The notes under the pieces: model-generated
Seen by the model: the letters and a program-made list of their open reading frames with translations, nothing else
What the model was told of the DNA's origin: nothing
The model's database searches: none
In this document: positions 33,927-42,684 of the stretch, in pieces
Numbering within the stretch: the first letter of the stretch is position 1
Layout: every line of letters starts with the position of its first letter
Program-made: the position numbers and the translations under genes
Origin: Microcystis aeruginosa FD4
GTDB lineage: Bacteria > Cyanobacteriota > Cyanobacteriia > Cyanobacteriales > Microcystaceae
Direction: 5' to 3'
Assembly: GCF_009792235.1 (NCBI RefSeq)
Contig: NZ_CP046973.1
Location: 1,054,001 to 1,118,000, forward strand
Length of the DNA stretch: 64,000 nucleotides

Positions 33927-35084
33927 ATGGATTTAGTCAAGCGCCTAGTTTTTATCGGTGGGGGTCATAGTCATGCGATCGCCCTTCGTCTTTGGGGACA
34001 ATCACCCCTCAAAAACGTTCAATTAACTTTAATTAGTGATGTCACCCATACCCCCTATTCGGGAATGTTACCCGGTCACATCGCCGGTTTTTATGATTTT
34101 GCTGAGACTCATATCGATTTACCTTCTCTAGCTAGGTATTCTCAAGCGCAATTCTGTTTAGCTACAGCTAATTTCATAGATACGGAAAAATGTCAAGTAA
34201 TTTGTAATAATTCTTCACCAATTCCCTTTGATTATCTCTCGATCGATATCGGCAGCATCCCGGCAGTAGATAATGTTATCGGTGCTAAAGAGTACGCTAT
34301 TCCCGCCAAACCAGTGCCGATTTTTCGGGAAGGATGGCAAGAAATCCTGAAAAAAGCGGTTAGTAACCCTAATAATCCTCTCAATATCGTCATTGTGGGT
34401 GGTGGCGCGGGCGGGGTAGAATTAGCTTTAAATATGCAGTCCCGTTTGGCTAAAATTATCAACTCTAGCAGTAATTTGAATTTATCTCTAATTCATCGAG
34501 GAAAAAAACTACTACCAGCCCATAATAATTGGGTCGGTCAACGTTTAGAGAAGATTTTTAAACAAAGGGGAATTAGATTATATTTATCAACGAATGTAAT
34601 AGAGGTAAGACCAGATCAAGTTATCTGTTCATCGGGGTTAGTTTTACCCATAGATTATACAATTTGGGTAACAGCTGCCTCGGCCCCTAGTTGGATTAAA
34701 GAGTCGGGATTACTGACAGATGAAAAAGGTTTTATTTTAGTGAATAATTATCTGCAATCTCTTTCCCATCCCCATATTTTTGCCGTGGGAGATATTGCCA
34801 CGATTCCAGATTATCCCCGTCCGAAAGCGGGAGTTTTTGCCGTCCGACAAGGAAAACCTTTATACGATAATTTACAAAGAATTCTGCAAAATCGGCCCTT
34901 AACACCCTATTTTCCCCAGAAAAATTATCTGAGTTTAATCGGTACAGGAGACCAAAAAGCGATCGCATCTTGGGGCGGTTTTGGATGGCAATCACCGTTA
35001 TTATGGTTATGGAAAGATCGGATCGATCGAGCTTTTATGAGACAATTTGATACGCTCTACGATACTTTACCAAAATCTCGATGA
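33927..35084 (+). CDS. FAD-dependent oxidoreductase, NDH-2/SelD-associated type
   Basis: The 385-residue product has two Rossmann motifs: FIGGGHSHAIAL at the N-terminus for FAD and IVIVGGGAGGVELALNM near residue 155 for NAD(P)H. It has GMLPGHIAGFY and the C-terminal IFAVGDIATIPDYPRPKAGVFA, as in type-II NADH dehydrogenase-like proteins and the oxidoreductase half of SelD fusions. It could pass electrons from NAD(P)H to quinone at the membrane, but the substrate is unproven. It is divergent from phaA. Confidence 0.82.
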   Translation: MDLVKRLVFIGGGHSHAIALRLWGQSPLKNVQLTLISDVTHTPYSGMLPGHIAGFYDFAETHIDLPSLARYSQAQFCLATANFIDTEKCQVICNNSSPIPFDYLSIDIGSIPAVDNVIGAKEYAIPAKPVPIFREGWQEILKKAVSNPNNPLNIVIVGGGAGGVELALNMQSRLAKIINSSSNLNLSLIHRGKKLLPAHNNWVGQRLEKIFKQRGIRLYLSTNVIEVRPDQVICSSGLVLPIDYTIWVTAASAPSWIKESGLLTDEKGFILVNNYLQSLSHPHIFAVGDIATIPDYPRPKAGVFAVRQGKPLYDNLQRILQNRPLTPYFPQKNYLSLIGTGDQKAIASWGGFGWQSPLLWLWKDRIDRAFMRQFDTLYDTLPKSR

Positions 35085-35190
35085 TTACGAGTTAATAAAA
35101 TCACTCCACAGGACAGTGCAATCGCTTCGATTCGAGCATCCATCTTTACCAGAAGAATGCTTAGATAATCTGTGTCTAATAAATATCTCA

Positions 35191-35285
35191 TATAGTCATT
35201 TCAGATAAGTCTGATACAGTCTAGACCGACAAAACCCTTAGGAACTCTGGGATTAATATTCTCAATCTTAATTGAAATGACTATA
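35191..35285. mobile_element. MITE family B, complete copy
   Basis: A 95-bp element with perfect 13-bp inverted ends TATAGTCATTTCA and TGAAATGACTATA. Its inner sequence (GATAAGTCTGA, CTAGACC, GGAACTCTGG, CTCAATCTTAA) matches the one-ended copy at 22464-22546. No clear target duplication beyond a possible TA. It is in the gene-free gap after the flavoprotein gene. Confidence 0.85.
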
Positions 35286-35329
35286 ATTCTAATTGTAGTT
35301 GAGCGTCGAGACTTGCTACTCAAATTTCT

Positions 35330-35453
35330 TAAAAAGGTGCGTTGTCAAATTGAAAGATGATCCGAATCAGCACCGGAACTGAAATTACTTTGATAGCAAG
35401 GATTGCATTGCATCTTTCATATTCTGATCTGACAACGCCTAAAAAGGTGCGTT
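35330..35453. mobile_element. MITE family C, about 96 bp with 14-bp direct repeats
   Basis: Two perfect direct repeats TAAAAAGGTGCGTT (35330-35343 and 35440-35453) flank a segment that begins GTCAAATTGAAAGATG and ends CATCTTTCATATTCTGATCTGAC, i.e. imperfect inverted ends. This looks like a small insertion with a long target duplication, inside an older GTGCGTT...AACGCACC cyanobacterial repeat (to about 35550). Confidence 0.65.
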
Positions 35454-35556
35454 ACATTCCCTTAACGCACCCTACAAGATCTAAAGTAAAGTTAGAGAAC
35501 GAATAAGCATAGCATAGGTTTGGTTTCCTTGCGTCAACCCAACCTACAGGGTTTAT

Positions 35557-36540
35557 TTAAGGACAATGTTGGGACTTATCTAATTTATTAATAGCGTTAT
35601 TTACCCGCATTTTAAATGTTGGATCATTGTAATTTTTTGATGTTTTTAAATTGCAAACCTTTTGATATTGGGGTGAACTCCAATCCTTAATCTTCCCTAA
35701 GGTGTAAGCAATATACAAGTTTTTAAGATATGGGTTCTCTTTATTGTCATTGTCACCAACTATGCCGCCGATCAAAGCCTTCACCACTAGGGGTTTTGCT
35801 TCTGGATCCTTATTGGCTAACTCACTTAAAGTCAAACTTGCAGTTTTTCGCTCAGACGTAGTAAATTTTTGAATCAAGTGTTCTATTTGGATTGTTACTT
35901 TATCAGATTTAAGCTTTGATATACTCGTCGCTTGTTCTTGTGCTTGTTGTTTGTCTTCAGGAGATGGTGGCTCATATAAATGGGGTTGTTGTTCTGAAAA
36001 TTGCCATAAGATGGATTTACATTTTGTTGCATTGACATTATCAGCTAGTCGGTTAAAGATAGGACCCAAATCTTTACTGCCATGATAAACAGCATCCGTG
36101 ATACGCGCGAAATTTTCGCATTCGCTTGGGTTTGTAGAGTAGATTACATTTCTGTTGGTTAAAAATATTCCATAAATATCCTTTAGTCTATTTTTGTGCG
36201 CTTGTTCTTTCAGATCCTGAATCTCTGCATCTTTTTGAGCAATCTCTCGGTTTTTTTGAGCAATCACTGTATTTTGTTGAGCAATCTCTTGTTGTTTGTC
36301 ACGAGCTACTAACCCCAGACTAATTAAAGGGATTAATGCACCTGCAACAACAGTTAAAAAAGTTTTTAACCAATGATTATCCTCTTTAAGTTTTTCATAT
36401 TCTAATATTATCTTGGCTTGTTCAGGATTCAATTTTCTCAGATCTTCAAGTGATACACCTGCATGAGGTAACGCATTCTGATTGTTCCGATTTTGAAACC
36501 GTGCTTGCAAATTTTGAAGCCATGCTTGTAGAATTGTCAT
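35557..36540 (-). CDS. Unrecognised coiled-coil membrane protein, 327 aa
   Basis: No known family recognised. In order: a Gln/Asn-rich N-terminus, helix EDLRKLNPEQAKIILEYEKLK, one membrane segment (about residues 60-78, FLTVVAGALIPLISLGLVA), a strict coiled coil of KQQEIAQQNTVIAQ, KNREIAQKDAEIQDLKEQ (80-115), then a soluble domain with ARITDAVYHGSKDLGP and a helical repeat-like C-terminus (LTLSELANKDPEAKPLVVKAL...). One Cys pair is possible near the C-terminus. The DNA-coded repeat of IAQ(Q/K)N is striking. It is followed by DUF2442 and DUF4160 genes on the same strand upstream. Membrane-tethered sensor or scaffold is conceivable; unsupported. Confidence 0.7.
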   Translation of the reverse strand: MTILQAWLQNLQARFQNRNNQNALPHAGVSLEDLRKLNPEQAKIILEYEKLKEDNHWLKTFLTVVAGALIPLISLGLVARDKQQEIAQQNTVIAQKNREIAQKDAEIQDLKEQAHKNRLKDIYGIFLTNRNVIYSTNPSECENFARITDAVYHGSKDLGPIFNRLADNVNATKCKSILWQFSEQQPHLYEPPSPEDKQQAQEQATSISKLKSDKVTIQIEHLIQKFTTSERKTASLTLSELANKDPEAKPLVVKALIGGIVGDNDNKENPYLKNLYIAYTLGKIKDWSSPQYQKVCNLKTSKNYNDPTFKMRVNNAINKLDKSQHCP

Positions 36541-36563
36541 CTGCTTGTCCTCGTTTGAACGAA

Positions 36564-36881
36564 TTAATATTGCTTGGCTTTACGCCGCTGTAACCAGCGT
36601 TTGAACGAAGTAGCACTTTCTGTAGATTGTTTGCCAAGCAACAATCCTTCAATACCGATATCCTCATCGAGTTCTGGCCAATACATACCATAACCTCCAC
36701 CGCTAATTTGAACATTAACACGCTCAGCCGGACTACCATGAGCCAGACGCGGATACCAACCAATCGGGACAGCAATGGTACGACCGTCTTCGAGGTCAAC
36801 AGACAGGGTATCATCTGTCACCGTGACACTAACTATTTTAGGCTGGGCCAGTGTCACCACCGCAGAAATCATCCCATTCAT
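36564..36881 (-). CDS. DUF2442 protein
   Basis: The 105-residue product contains VTVTDDTLSVDLEDGRTIAVPIGWYPRL, the hallmark of DUF2442. Such proteins are usually paired with a DUF4160 protein, as here. The pairing resembles toxin-antitoxin-like modules, but no activity is established. The C-terminal end is basic (KRWLQRRKAKQY). It overlaps the upstream DUF4160 gene by 44 bases. Confidence 0.85.
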   Translation of the reverse strand: MNGMISAVVTLAQPKIVSVTVTDDTLSVDLEDGRTIAVPIGWYPRLAHGSPAERVNVQISGGGYGMYWPELDEDIGIEGLLLGKQSTESATSFKRWLQRRKAKQY

Positions 36882-37092
36882 GTCTCAATACCTCCAGATG
36901 TTCACGGATTATACGCTCAATGTCACGCAACTCTCTGCGATTATAACCGTGATTTGTTGCCAGTGTGACATCGGGATCTAGCCAGAATTTGGCGCTTCGG
37001 TTCTCTCGATCTGCGTGTATATGTCGTGGTTCATGGCAATCATAGGAATAGAAGTAGAAGCGGTAAGGACCAGTCCGTAAGGCCGTCGGCAT
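36838..37092 (-). CDS. DUF4160 protein
   Basis: The 84-residue product has the DUF4160 signature RFYFYSYDCHEPRHIHADREN (here split over residues 11-31), followed by AKFWLDPDVTLATNHGYN. The HEPRHIH histidine cluster is the most conserved part. It starts the two-gene pair with DUF2442. It may be a small regulator or toxin; not proven. The 37093-37358 gap upstream has no gene I can support, and the NERD-gene tail (37289-37352) lies in it. Confidence 0.85.
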   Translation of the reverse strand: MPTALRTGPYRFYFYSYDCHEPRHIHADRENRSAKFWLDPDVTLATNHGYNRRELRDIERIIREHLEVLRHEWDDFCGGDTGPA

Positions 37093-37288
37093 AGGTACAG
37101 ATTGCCCCCAATCTTGACTTTATCTATTAGACATCTCCAAAAATTATAATCCAGTCACAGCTTGCTTTTAGTTTGTGTACTCACTAAATAGTTCGATAGC
37201 TGAAATGTATATCTATCGTTGCTAATTCAATTTCACTGAAAAAATATGAGGCAATTAAAATAATTTTTATTCGGGTAGATTCCTTAAC

Positions 37289-38478
37289 TAGAAAGACTTT
37301 TGCTCTTGAGATAATATTAGGTCGAGGTCTATTCTTGACCAAAGATCAAACATAATTAGGGTTTGCTGAATAAATCTAAAAACCTTGTCGGATAACACTT
37401 TTGGACTTTTTTGACATCAAAAAGTGCCTGACCTTGGAGTGATCGGGGGGAAAATTCAGGCACTTTTTCCCTGAAAAATAGGTAATTGACCACCTGAAAA
37501 TCGGTAAAACCCTACACCCTACACCCTACACCCCGCCCCCAGGAAAAACTTTTTGCCGCAAACCCTAATTAAGTATTCATCAGTTATGTAATAATCTGTG
37601 CTGACTTCCTGAAACTGTCTGACAGGCTTTTTTACTTTATTAAGCGAAATTTCCTTATAGATATAATCTTTTGAATCCTGAGAATTAGTAATGAATAAAA
37701 CCAATCTATCAAATTGAATATCTAAAATAGCTTGTGAGATTGCGAGTTGAGTTTTTCCTGTTCCCGCAGGTCCATCAATAAGGATTGGAGTTTTAACTTT
37801 ATAAAAACCATCTAAAATTTCTTGTTGCTCTTTAGTCAGCTTAATTATAGTTTGTCCCTCATCTTCTAGTTCTGCACTTAGGGATTTTCTAAATTCTGAT
37901 TTAGGGGTAATTAACGTTTTAATTTCTTCTACTATCTTTTTGCCAAGAGGTTGATGACTATTATTACTATAATGACTATATATTTCGTTGATTTTCTCAC
38001 CTAGATTTTTCAGATCATCTCTAAATAAAGTAACGTCTCTTTCCATAAAGAGAGCTAAATTTCCCTCTAAAATATCAATATGAGGAAAACAAATTGCATA
38101 TCCACAAGGTATCCAACGATTTTTCAAACTAGGTAGTTTACCTCTTAGAAATAACGGCAATTTTTTTGAGTTAGCTAATTGTTTTTTGTAGGGATTTTGA
38201 TAAGAAATATTATCTCCCGATTTCCACTGATCATGTTCCCCGTCGTAAGAAAATCGAGTTCCTCCCTTGACTTCAATAATCAATAGACCTTTCTGGGGAT
38301 GAACTAACAAGAAATCCGTTTCTCTTTCAGTTCTAGCTCCATCTTTATTCTTAAAAATCCAGTATCTGTCTTGAAAAATGTAAAAATCATCGTCAAGTTG
38401 AGATAGTAAATGATATACTTCTGATTCTCCCCGTAAATCAGGATTAGAAGGCGCATCTGGGGGAAACATTTTAGCCAT
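37289..38478 (-). pseudogene. NERD-domain P-loop protein interrupted by MITE A copy 2
   Basis: From 38478 the frame encodes a nuclease-related (NERD) domain: TERETDFLLVHPQKGLLIIEVKGG, with D and E-x-K nuclease-like residues, then a long linker and a Walker A site GPAGTGKTQ near residue 235. The open frame ends at 37519 inside the MITE (RVCGKKFF and beyond are MITE-coded). Removing the 207-bp MITE and one TAATTA copy joins DEYLI to MFDLWSRIDLDLIL and stop at about 37289. Even so it is shorter than full NERD helicases, so it was probably already partial. Possible defence function, now broken. Confidence 0.7.
37359..37565. mobile_element. MITE family A, copy 2 (in NERD gene)
   Basis: 207 bp, ends GGGTTTGCTG and CGGCAAACCC, flanked by a perfect 6-bp duplication TAATTA (37353-37358 and 37566-37571). 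Inner sequence includes AAAAACCTTGTCGG, GGAGTGATCGGGGGG, TTTTTCCCTGAAAA and a CCCTACA minisatellite of three units. Insertion in frame with the NERD gene gives a 14-residue wrong C-terminus. Confidence 0.92.
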
Positions 38479-38628
38479 AATTGATATTACCCATAATTAA
38501 AAACGAGCGATCACACAGTGTGCCTTCGGCAACGCAACTCTCTAAACCCTAACTTACCCAAAAATGCCTCATACTTATCTTGACTTCCAATAAAATAAGG
38601 AAGTAAAGCGATAAATCAACAAAATGCT

Positions 38629-38988
38629 ATGGTCATCAATCTCAATATCCCGCCCTCCCAACCATCAGCTAATCTAAAGGTAAAAATACTGATAGAAACC
38701 CTTAAAAATGGTCAATATGCTGTATCTATCGCTGAATTGCCTCATTTTCGAGTCCAAGCACCCACCAAAGAAGAAGCCATTTCCCAACTACAAACAACCT
38801 TTATCGAACAAATTAGCCAAATTGAAACGATATCATGGACAACACCCCTAGATAACCCCTCACCCAATTGGCGAGAATTTGCAGGTATCTTTGAAAATGA
38901 CGCAGATTTTCAAGAAATCATGGATACACTTCAAGCAGAACGTACTTTAGATGATGACAGTGAAGTAGATCCCTCATATTATCTGTAG
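38629..38988 (+). CDS. Antitoxin-like protein paired with PIN toxin
   Basis: The 119-residue product starts with NLNIPPSQPSANLKVKILIE and has a HicB-like region QYAVSIAELPHFRVQAPTKEEA, then a C-terminal acidic part. It lies 13 bases before a PIN-domain gene on the same strand, the usual antitoxin-first order. It would bind and neutralise the PIN toxin and repress the shared promoter. Confidence 0.78.
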   Translation: MVINLNIPPSQPSANLKVKILIETLKNGQYAVSIAELPHFRVQAPTKEEAISQLQTTFIEQISQIETISWTTPLDNPSPNWREFAGIFENDADFQEIMDTLQAERTLDDDSEVDPSYYL

Positions 38989-39001
38989 AGGATAAAGATT
39001 T

Positions 39002-39427
39002 GTGTCTCAATATATTCTCGATACTGACCATATTTCCCTAATTCTTCGCAATCATCCCCAAGTTATTGCTAATGCGTCCCGTCATTCCATTTCCGTTACA
39101 ATAATTACTGTTCAGGAACTTTTCAACGGTTGGATGGGTAAAATTAACGATCCTTGGGCTATCAATAATCTGCCCCAACTCTACTCAAAACTTTCAATAA
39201 CCGTCAAATATCTGCAAACAATTGAGATTCTAGACTTTACAAACCAAGCAGATAATCTTCTCAAACAATTACTTAAAGAGAATCCGCCTCTGCGAAAAAA
39301 TCGCCTACAAAAAGATCTGCGAATAGCTGCTATTGCATTATCACTTAATGCTACAGTCGTTACTCGTAATCAAAGAGATTTCAGTTTAGTACCCAGATTA
39401 TCAATAGTAGATTGGACGGGGAGCTAA
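39002..39427 (+). CDS. PIN-domain toxin (VapC-like)
   Basis: The 141-residue product has PIN acidic residues in YILDTDHISLIL (Asp7, Asp9), an acidic residue in TVQELFNGW (Glu) and the C-terminal DLRIAAIALSLNATVVTRNQRDFS. VapC toxins are site-specific RNases. Translation starts at GTG 39002, 13 bases after the antitoxin stop. It looks intact. Confidence 0.85.
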   Translation: MSQYILDTDHISLILRNHPQVIANASRHSISVTIITVQELFNGWMGKINDPWAINNLPQLYSKLSITVKYLQTIEILDFTNQADNLLKQLLKENPPLRKNRLQKDLRIAAIALSLNATVVTRNQRDFSLVPRLSIVDWTGS

Positions 39428-39435
39428 AGCCAGTT

Positions 39436-39549
39436 TTACCCTTTTATTTCCCTAATTTTACCCTTAAACTGTTCTAAATTCTCTCTTAAACTCTCATAAA
39501 TACTATTACTCCAAAATGGGGTCGTGATTCCACAGTGGTGGTAAGCCAT
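39436..39549 (-). other. 37-residue unassigned frame (remnant)
   Basis: From ATG (minus strand, 39549) the frame reads AYHHCGITTPFWSN, then SIYESLRENLEQFKG and stop at 39436. It could be the end of a longer lost gene; I do not recognise it. The rest of 39428-39630 shows nothing. Confidence 0.25.
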
Positions 39550-39630
39550 ATTGCTTGCCCTGTATGAAGTGTGTATAATACTTATTAATAAAAATAATTT
39601 ATCCGAATCAGCCTTAAAACCTCTAACTTA

Positions 39631-39990
39631 ATGATAACTTTTCTGATAAATATCTTTTTGTGGCTCGTGAAAAGCTTATTCAAGCACCAGTCGCTCACAG
39701 AACAAAATCATCCTTCTAGTCCGACTCTATTCCCTTGTCCTAGTTATGGTTCTCACCATACCATCAAGAAGAGTTCTACTGATCATGATAAATCCAAACG
39801 TCAAGGTAACACTCGTCCCTGGTTGCCTGGCCAAGTTTTCCACAATACTGTTAATCTTTTATTTCTTCTGGTGTCCCCTAGTTCTGCATACTGTAATTCT
39901 TGGGCTGCCCATTTCTCCATTTTTTTCCTGACATCTCAATACACTCCTTCTTTCAAAACTATACCTCTCAATCGTTTCCGCCTTTTTTAA
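39631..39990 (+). pseudogene. Possible IS1-like transposase N-terminal relic
   Basis: The frame contains FPCPSYGSHHTIKKSSTDHDKSKRQ-type sequence (split here as CPSYGSHHTIKK and STDHDKSKRQ), like the zinc-finger start of IS1-type InsA (C-P-x2-G-S-x-H-x2-K-N-G). The second cysteine pair and the rest are lost, with continuation in another frame as VTLVPGCLAKF. A decayed transposon end is the best guess. Confidence 0.35.
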
Positions 39991-40149
39991 GTTTCTTCTC
40001 TTTTTGTTATTGAAAGATGTGACCAATGGATACCCGAAAAGGAGCGAGATTTTAAACCCAAAATTCTGATAAAGTAAAAATCGTCCCGATAGCTTGACTG
40101 GTTATCGGGAGAAAACGTCAATAGTTTGTTAAATAGTACATATAAACCA

Positions 40150-40590
40150 ATGCCACGTCTTCGCTCGATTATTTCCCTAGTTTTAGTCCTAGTTACTACC
40201 CTGCTGGTTAGCTGCAGCGGTCCGCAAGCAACTATCCCCACCGTCTATAGTCCGCAAAAAATCGAACAGTTACAGGTTTACATCCAACCTATCGCAGAGT
40301 TTCGCCAAAAAATGAGCGTTTTGCAAGACCTCATCGCTGACAAAAATTGGGTAGATACTCGCACCTATATCCACGGTCCTTTGGGGCAATTGCGTCAGGA
40401 AATGGTAGGATTATCCCGTAATTTACTGCCCAAAGACCAAGAAAAAGCCAAGCAGTTAGCGAAAAATCTTTTCGTTCACTTTGAACGTATCGATGCGGCA
40501 GCCAAAGAAAAAGATGCTAGTCTCGCTGCTAATCAATTCCAAGAAGCATTAAAAGACTTCGATGCTTTCTTAAATATTGTTCCTAGTTAG
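40150..40590 (+). CDS. psbQ: Photosystem II protein PsbQ (CyanoQ)
   Basis: CyanoQ is a lumenal lipoprotein of photosystem II that stabilises the oxygen-evolving complex. From ATG 40150 the product has 146 residues: a signal segment SIISLVLVLVTTLLVSC with a lipobox cysteine (Cys about residue 18), then helices including QKIEQLQVYIQPIAEFRQKM and LGQLRQEMVGLSRNLL. An upstream in-frame ATG (40126) would only lengthen the signal. A terminator follows at 40655. Confidence 0.93.
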   Translation: MPRLRSIISLVLVLVTTLLVSCSGPQATIPTVYSPQKIEQLQVYIQPIAEFRQKMSVLQDLIADKNWVDTRTYIHGPLGQLRQEMVGLSRNLLPKDQEKAKQLAKNLFVHFERIDAAAKEKDASLAANQFQEALKDFDAFLNIVPS

Positions 40591-40654
40591 TTTGTATTAG
40601 TGATCAGTTATCAGTGATCAGTTATCAGTGATCAGTTATCAGTGATCAGCTTTT

Positions 40655-40690
40655 AAAAAAATCTCCGGCTTTTTGCCTAGAGATTTTTGT
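40655..40690 (+). terminator. Terminator after psbQ
   Basis: AAAAATCTC pairs with GAGATTTTT around CGGCTTTTTGCCTA, which can itself form a small inner stem, followed by TTTTTGTC. It lies after a tandem TCAGTTATCAGTGA repeat (40605-40650). The 40691-41076 stretch behind it holds no gene; it contains short GGGG-rich and CTCCTGTCTC segments. Confidence 0.7.
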
Positions 40691-41076
40691 CAGAGAGAAG
40701 CACACAAAAACTTTTTTTTATTTATAGCAGCAAAATTTAACCCTCCGCAAGGGCAAGGATGATATTGGTTAAAATGATCAAGCTGGCACTCAAATCATTA
40801 AACCCTGATGCCGAAAAACCTTCCAGAAAAAAATTTTTCTTTTGGGGTAGGGGGTACGGGTAAATTTTTCTTCAGGTTCGGGTTTATTGAGGAGTAGGGA
40901 CAGGAAAAATATACTCAAAAACACAGTGATCGCACTTATCTTAATAGTGAGGTACGAAGTCTCTGGTTTTAGGGAACAGGCAGCGGGGAGAAGGGAGTGG
41001 GAATTATGGATTATGAAGTGGGAAGAATAAATAAAAATAATCTCCTGTCTCGGAGTCTCCTGTCTCCTGATAAATG

Positions 41077-41376
41077 CTATTTTGGTTTAGTTTGGACGCT
41101 AATAGGGCCATTGACCATGGTTTGACAGGCTAAACGATAATTTTCGGGTTTTTTCTTCAGACAGCGCTGCTCAAAGTCGGTTTTAGCCGAGAGATTTTCC
41201 ATACCCTCGACAATTGCCACTATACAAGTACCACACTGACCGTAACCGCCACAATTCATCAATTTACCGCCAAAAGTGTAGATATCAACGCCATTCTGGA
41301 TTGCTTTCTCTCGTAAATTCGCTCCATCTGCCGCTACCACGATCTTATTCTCTTTGACGAAGTTGATGTTACCCAT
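41077..41376 (-). CDS. [2Fe-2S] ferredoxin
   Basis: The 99-residue product has the plant-type cluster ligands Cys42, Cys48, Cys51 (CGGYGQCGTC) and Cys84 (RLACQTM). C-x5-C-x2-C plus a distant Cys is the chloroplast-type [2Fe-2S] pattern. Compared with PetF it lacks the usual C-x4-C spacing and has ANLREKAIQNGVDIYT instead, so it is a divergent ferredoxin; its electron donor and acceptor are unknown. No redox gene is adjacent. Confidence 0.88.
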   Translation of the reverse strand: MGNINFVKENKIVVAADGANLREKAIQNGVDIYTFGGKLMNCGGYGQCGTCIVAIVEGMENLSAKTDFEQRCLKKKPENYRLACQTMVNGPISVQTKPK

Positions 41377-41419
41377 GACTGTCTTACCCTAAATTTTTGC
41401 AAATTAATATTAAAAAATA

Positions 41420-42679
41420 TTAAATTTTTTTGATTGTAACATTTTTGGCTCGCTCTTCTAAATATTCGGCGATGCCAATAGCGATCGCTTTTTTGCCGAT
41501 AAATTTCCTCAATGCCGCTTTTGTGACCAAATAAGCCACCTGTTCCCCGTGATCGCCCTTTTCCTCACCCCGATTAGCAATGACGGCCTGATAGCCCTTT
41601 TCTAGGCGTTTACGAGCGATTTCCAGTAACTCTTCCTGACTGACTCCCTCCTGATACTTGAAAGTCACCATCTCTAAATCGGGAAATTTTTCTCTCACCT
41701 TGTCAATCACTTTTTCCGTCGGCACAAAATTAAGATTTAACTGCCCTCCACTGGGAATCTTAGCAGAAAAAGGGCTTTCTAAGCGATAATCTGCCACTGC
41801 CGCCGAGAAAATCCCAAACTTATAATCTTTACTCCCTAATTCTCCCATCACCTTCCCTAGATACTCGTCATAAGTTTCGATAATTTCGTGGGGTAAATAA
41901 GCGGGGGGTGTATAGCTGCCCCGTCCGTGGATTAACTGCACCTTGGCCCCACGCAGGTATAACTCTTCTGCAATAGCGACCCCTAATTGTCCAGTAAAAC
42001 GATTAGTTAAACGACGGATATTATCGATAATCACGGGGGTGGGTCCACCGGTGACTAAAATCGGCAGATTTTTCAGCACAGAATTACTGAGAATCCCACA
42101 GGCTGCCACGGTAATCTCTTTTTCCCCGGGGAGATTGTGCTTACCGTAATCATCCCGGGGTGGCATAATCTGGACTCCCAAGCGATCGAGAGTTTGCAAA
42201 GATTCGCTCAGAATAGCATTATGTAAACTGCCGTGCATGGTGGGGACAAGCAGAATTTTAGTTTTTCCCTTTTCCTGTCGTCCCAAGGCCGAGGCCAAGC
42301 ATGAAGTGATCACTCCGTCAGCGATTCCGTAACGAAACTTATTAATCGTGTTATAGGTAGCGGGGGCGACTAAATAAAGATCAAAGGGAGATTGATCGCT
42401 TAAATGTTCTGCTTTTGCCGTTAATTGACTAATTACGGGATTAACCGTACTCCATTCCAAAGCTTCCTTAGTGACGTATCTTAAAGCTTCTTCCGAGACA
42501 AAAGCCACGACTGTAGCCCCGAATTTCCGCAAAGATCGGGCAATTAGTGGCGCTTTCATGGCCGCAATCCCTCCCGTTACCAGTAAAGCAATCCGTTTAC
42601 CCCAGAGATGATGACTTTCTAAGGGTACTTCGCGATCGCTTAATGGCGAATCCGTCGGAGGGGAGAAATTCCAAGTCAT
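41420..42679 (-). CDS. coaBC: Bifunctional phosphopantothenoylcysteine decarboxylase/synthetase
   Basis: CoaBC joins cysteine to 4'-phosphopantothenate and decarboxylates the product in coenzyme A synthesis. From ATG 42679 the product has 419 residues. The N-terminal flavin domain shows ALLVTGGIAAMKAPLIARSL and MHGSLHNAIL; the C-terminal synthetase domain shows LVTGGPTPVIIDNIRRLTN. The frame stays open upstream to 42796 through a minisatellite, which would add a Pro/His/Phe-rich leader of 39 residues; I take the later start. The RBS region is not strong in either case. Confidence 0.93.
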   Translation of the reverse strand: MTWNFSPPTDSPLSDREVPLESHHLWGKRIALLVTGGIAAMKAPLIARSLRKFGATVVAFVSEEALRYVTKEALEWSTVNPVISQLTAKAEHLSDQSPFDLYLVAPATYNTINKFRYGIADGVITSCLASALGRQEKGKTKILLVPTMHGSLHNAILSESLQTLDRLGVQIMPPRDDYGKHNLPGEKEITVAACGILSNSVLKNLPILVTGGPTPVIIDNIRRLTNRFTGQLGVAIAEELYLRGAKVQLIHGRGSYTPPAYLPHEIIETYDEYLGKVMGELGSKDYKFGIFSAAVADYRLESPFSAKIPSGGQLNLNFVPTEKVIDKVREKFPDLEMVTFKYQEGVSQEELLEIARKRLEKGYQAVIANRGEEKGDHGEQVAYLVTKAALRKFIGKKAIAIGIAEYLEERAKNVTIKKI

Positions 42680-42684
42680 AAATT

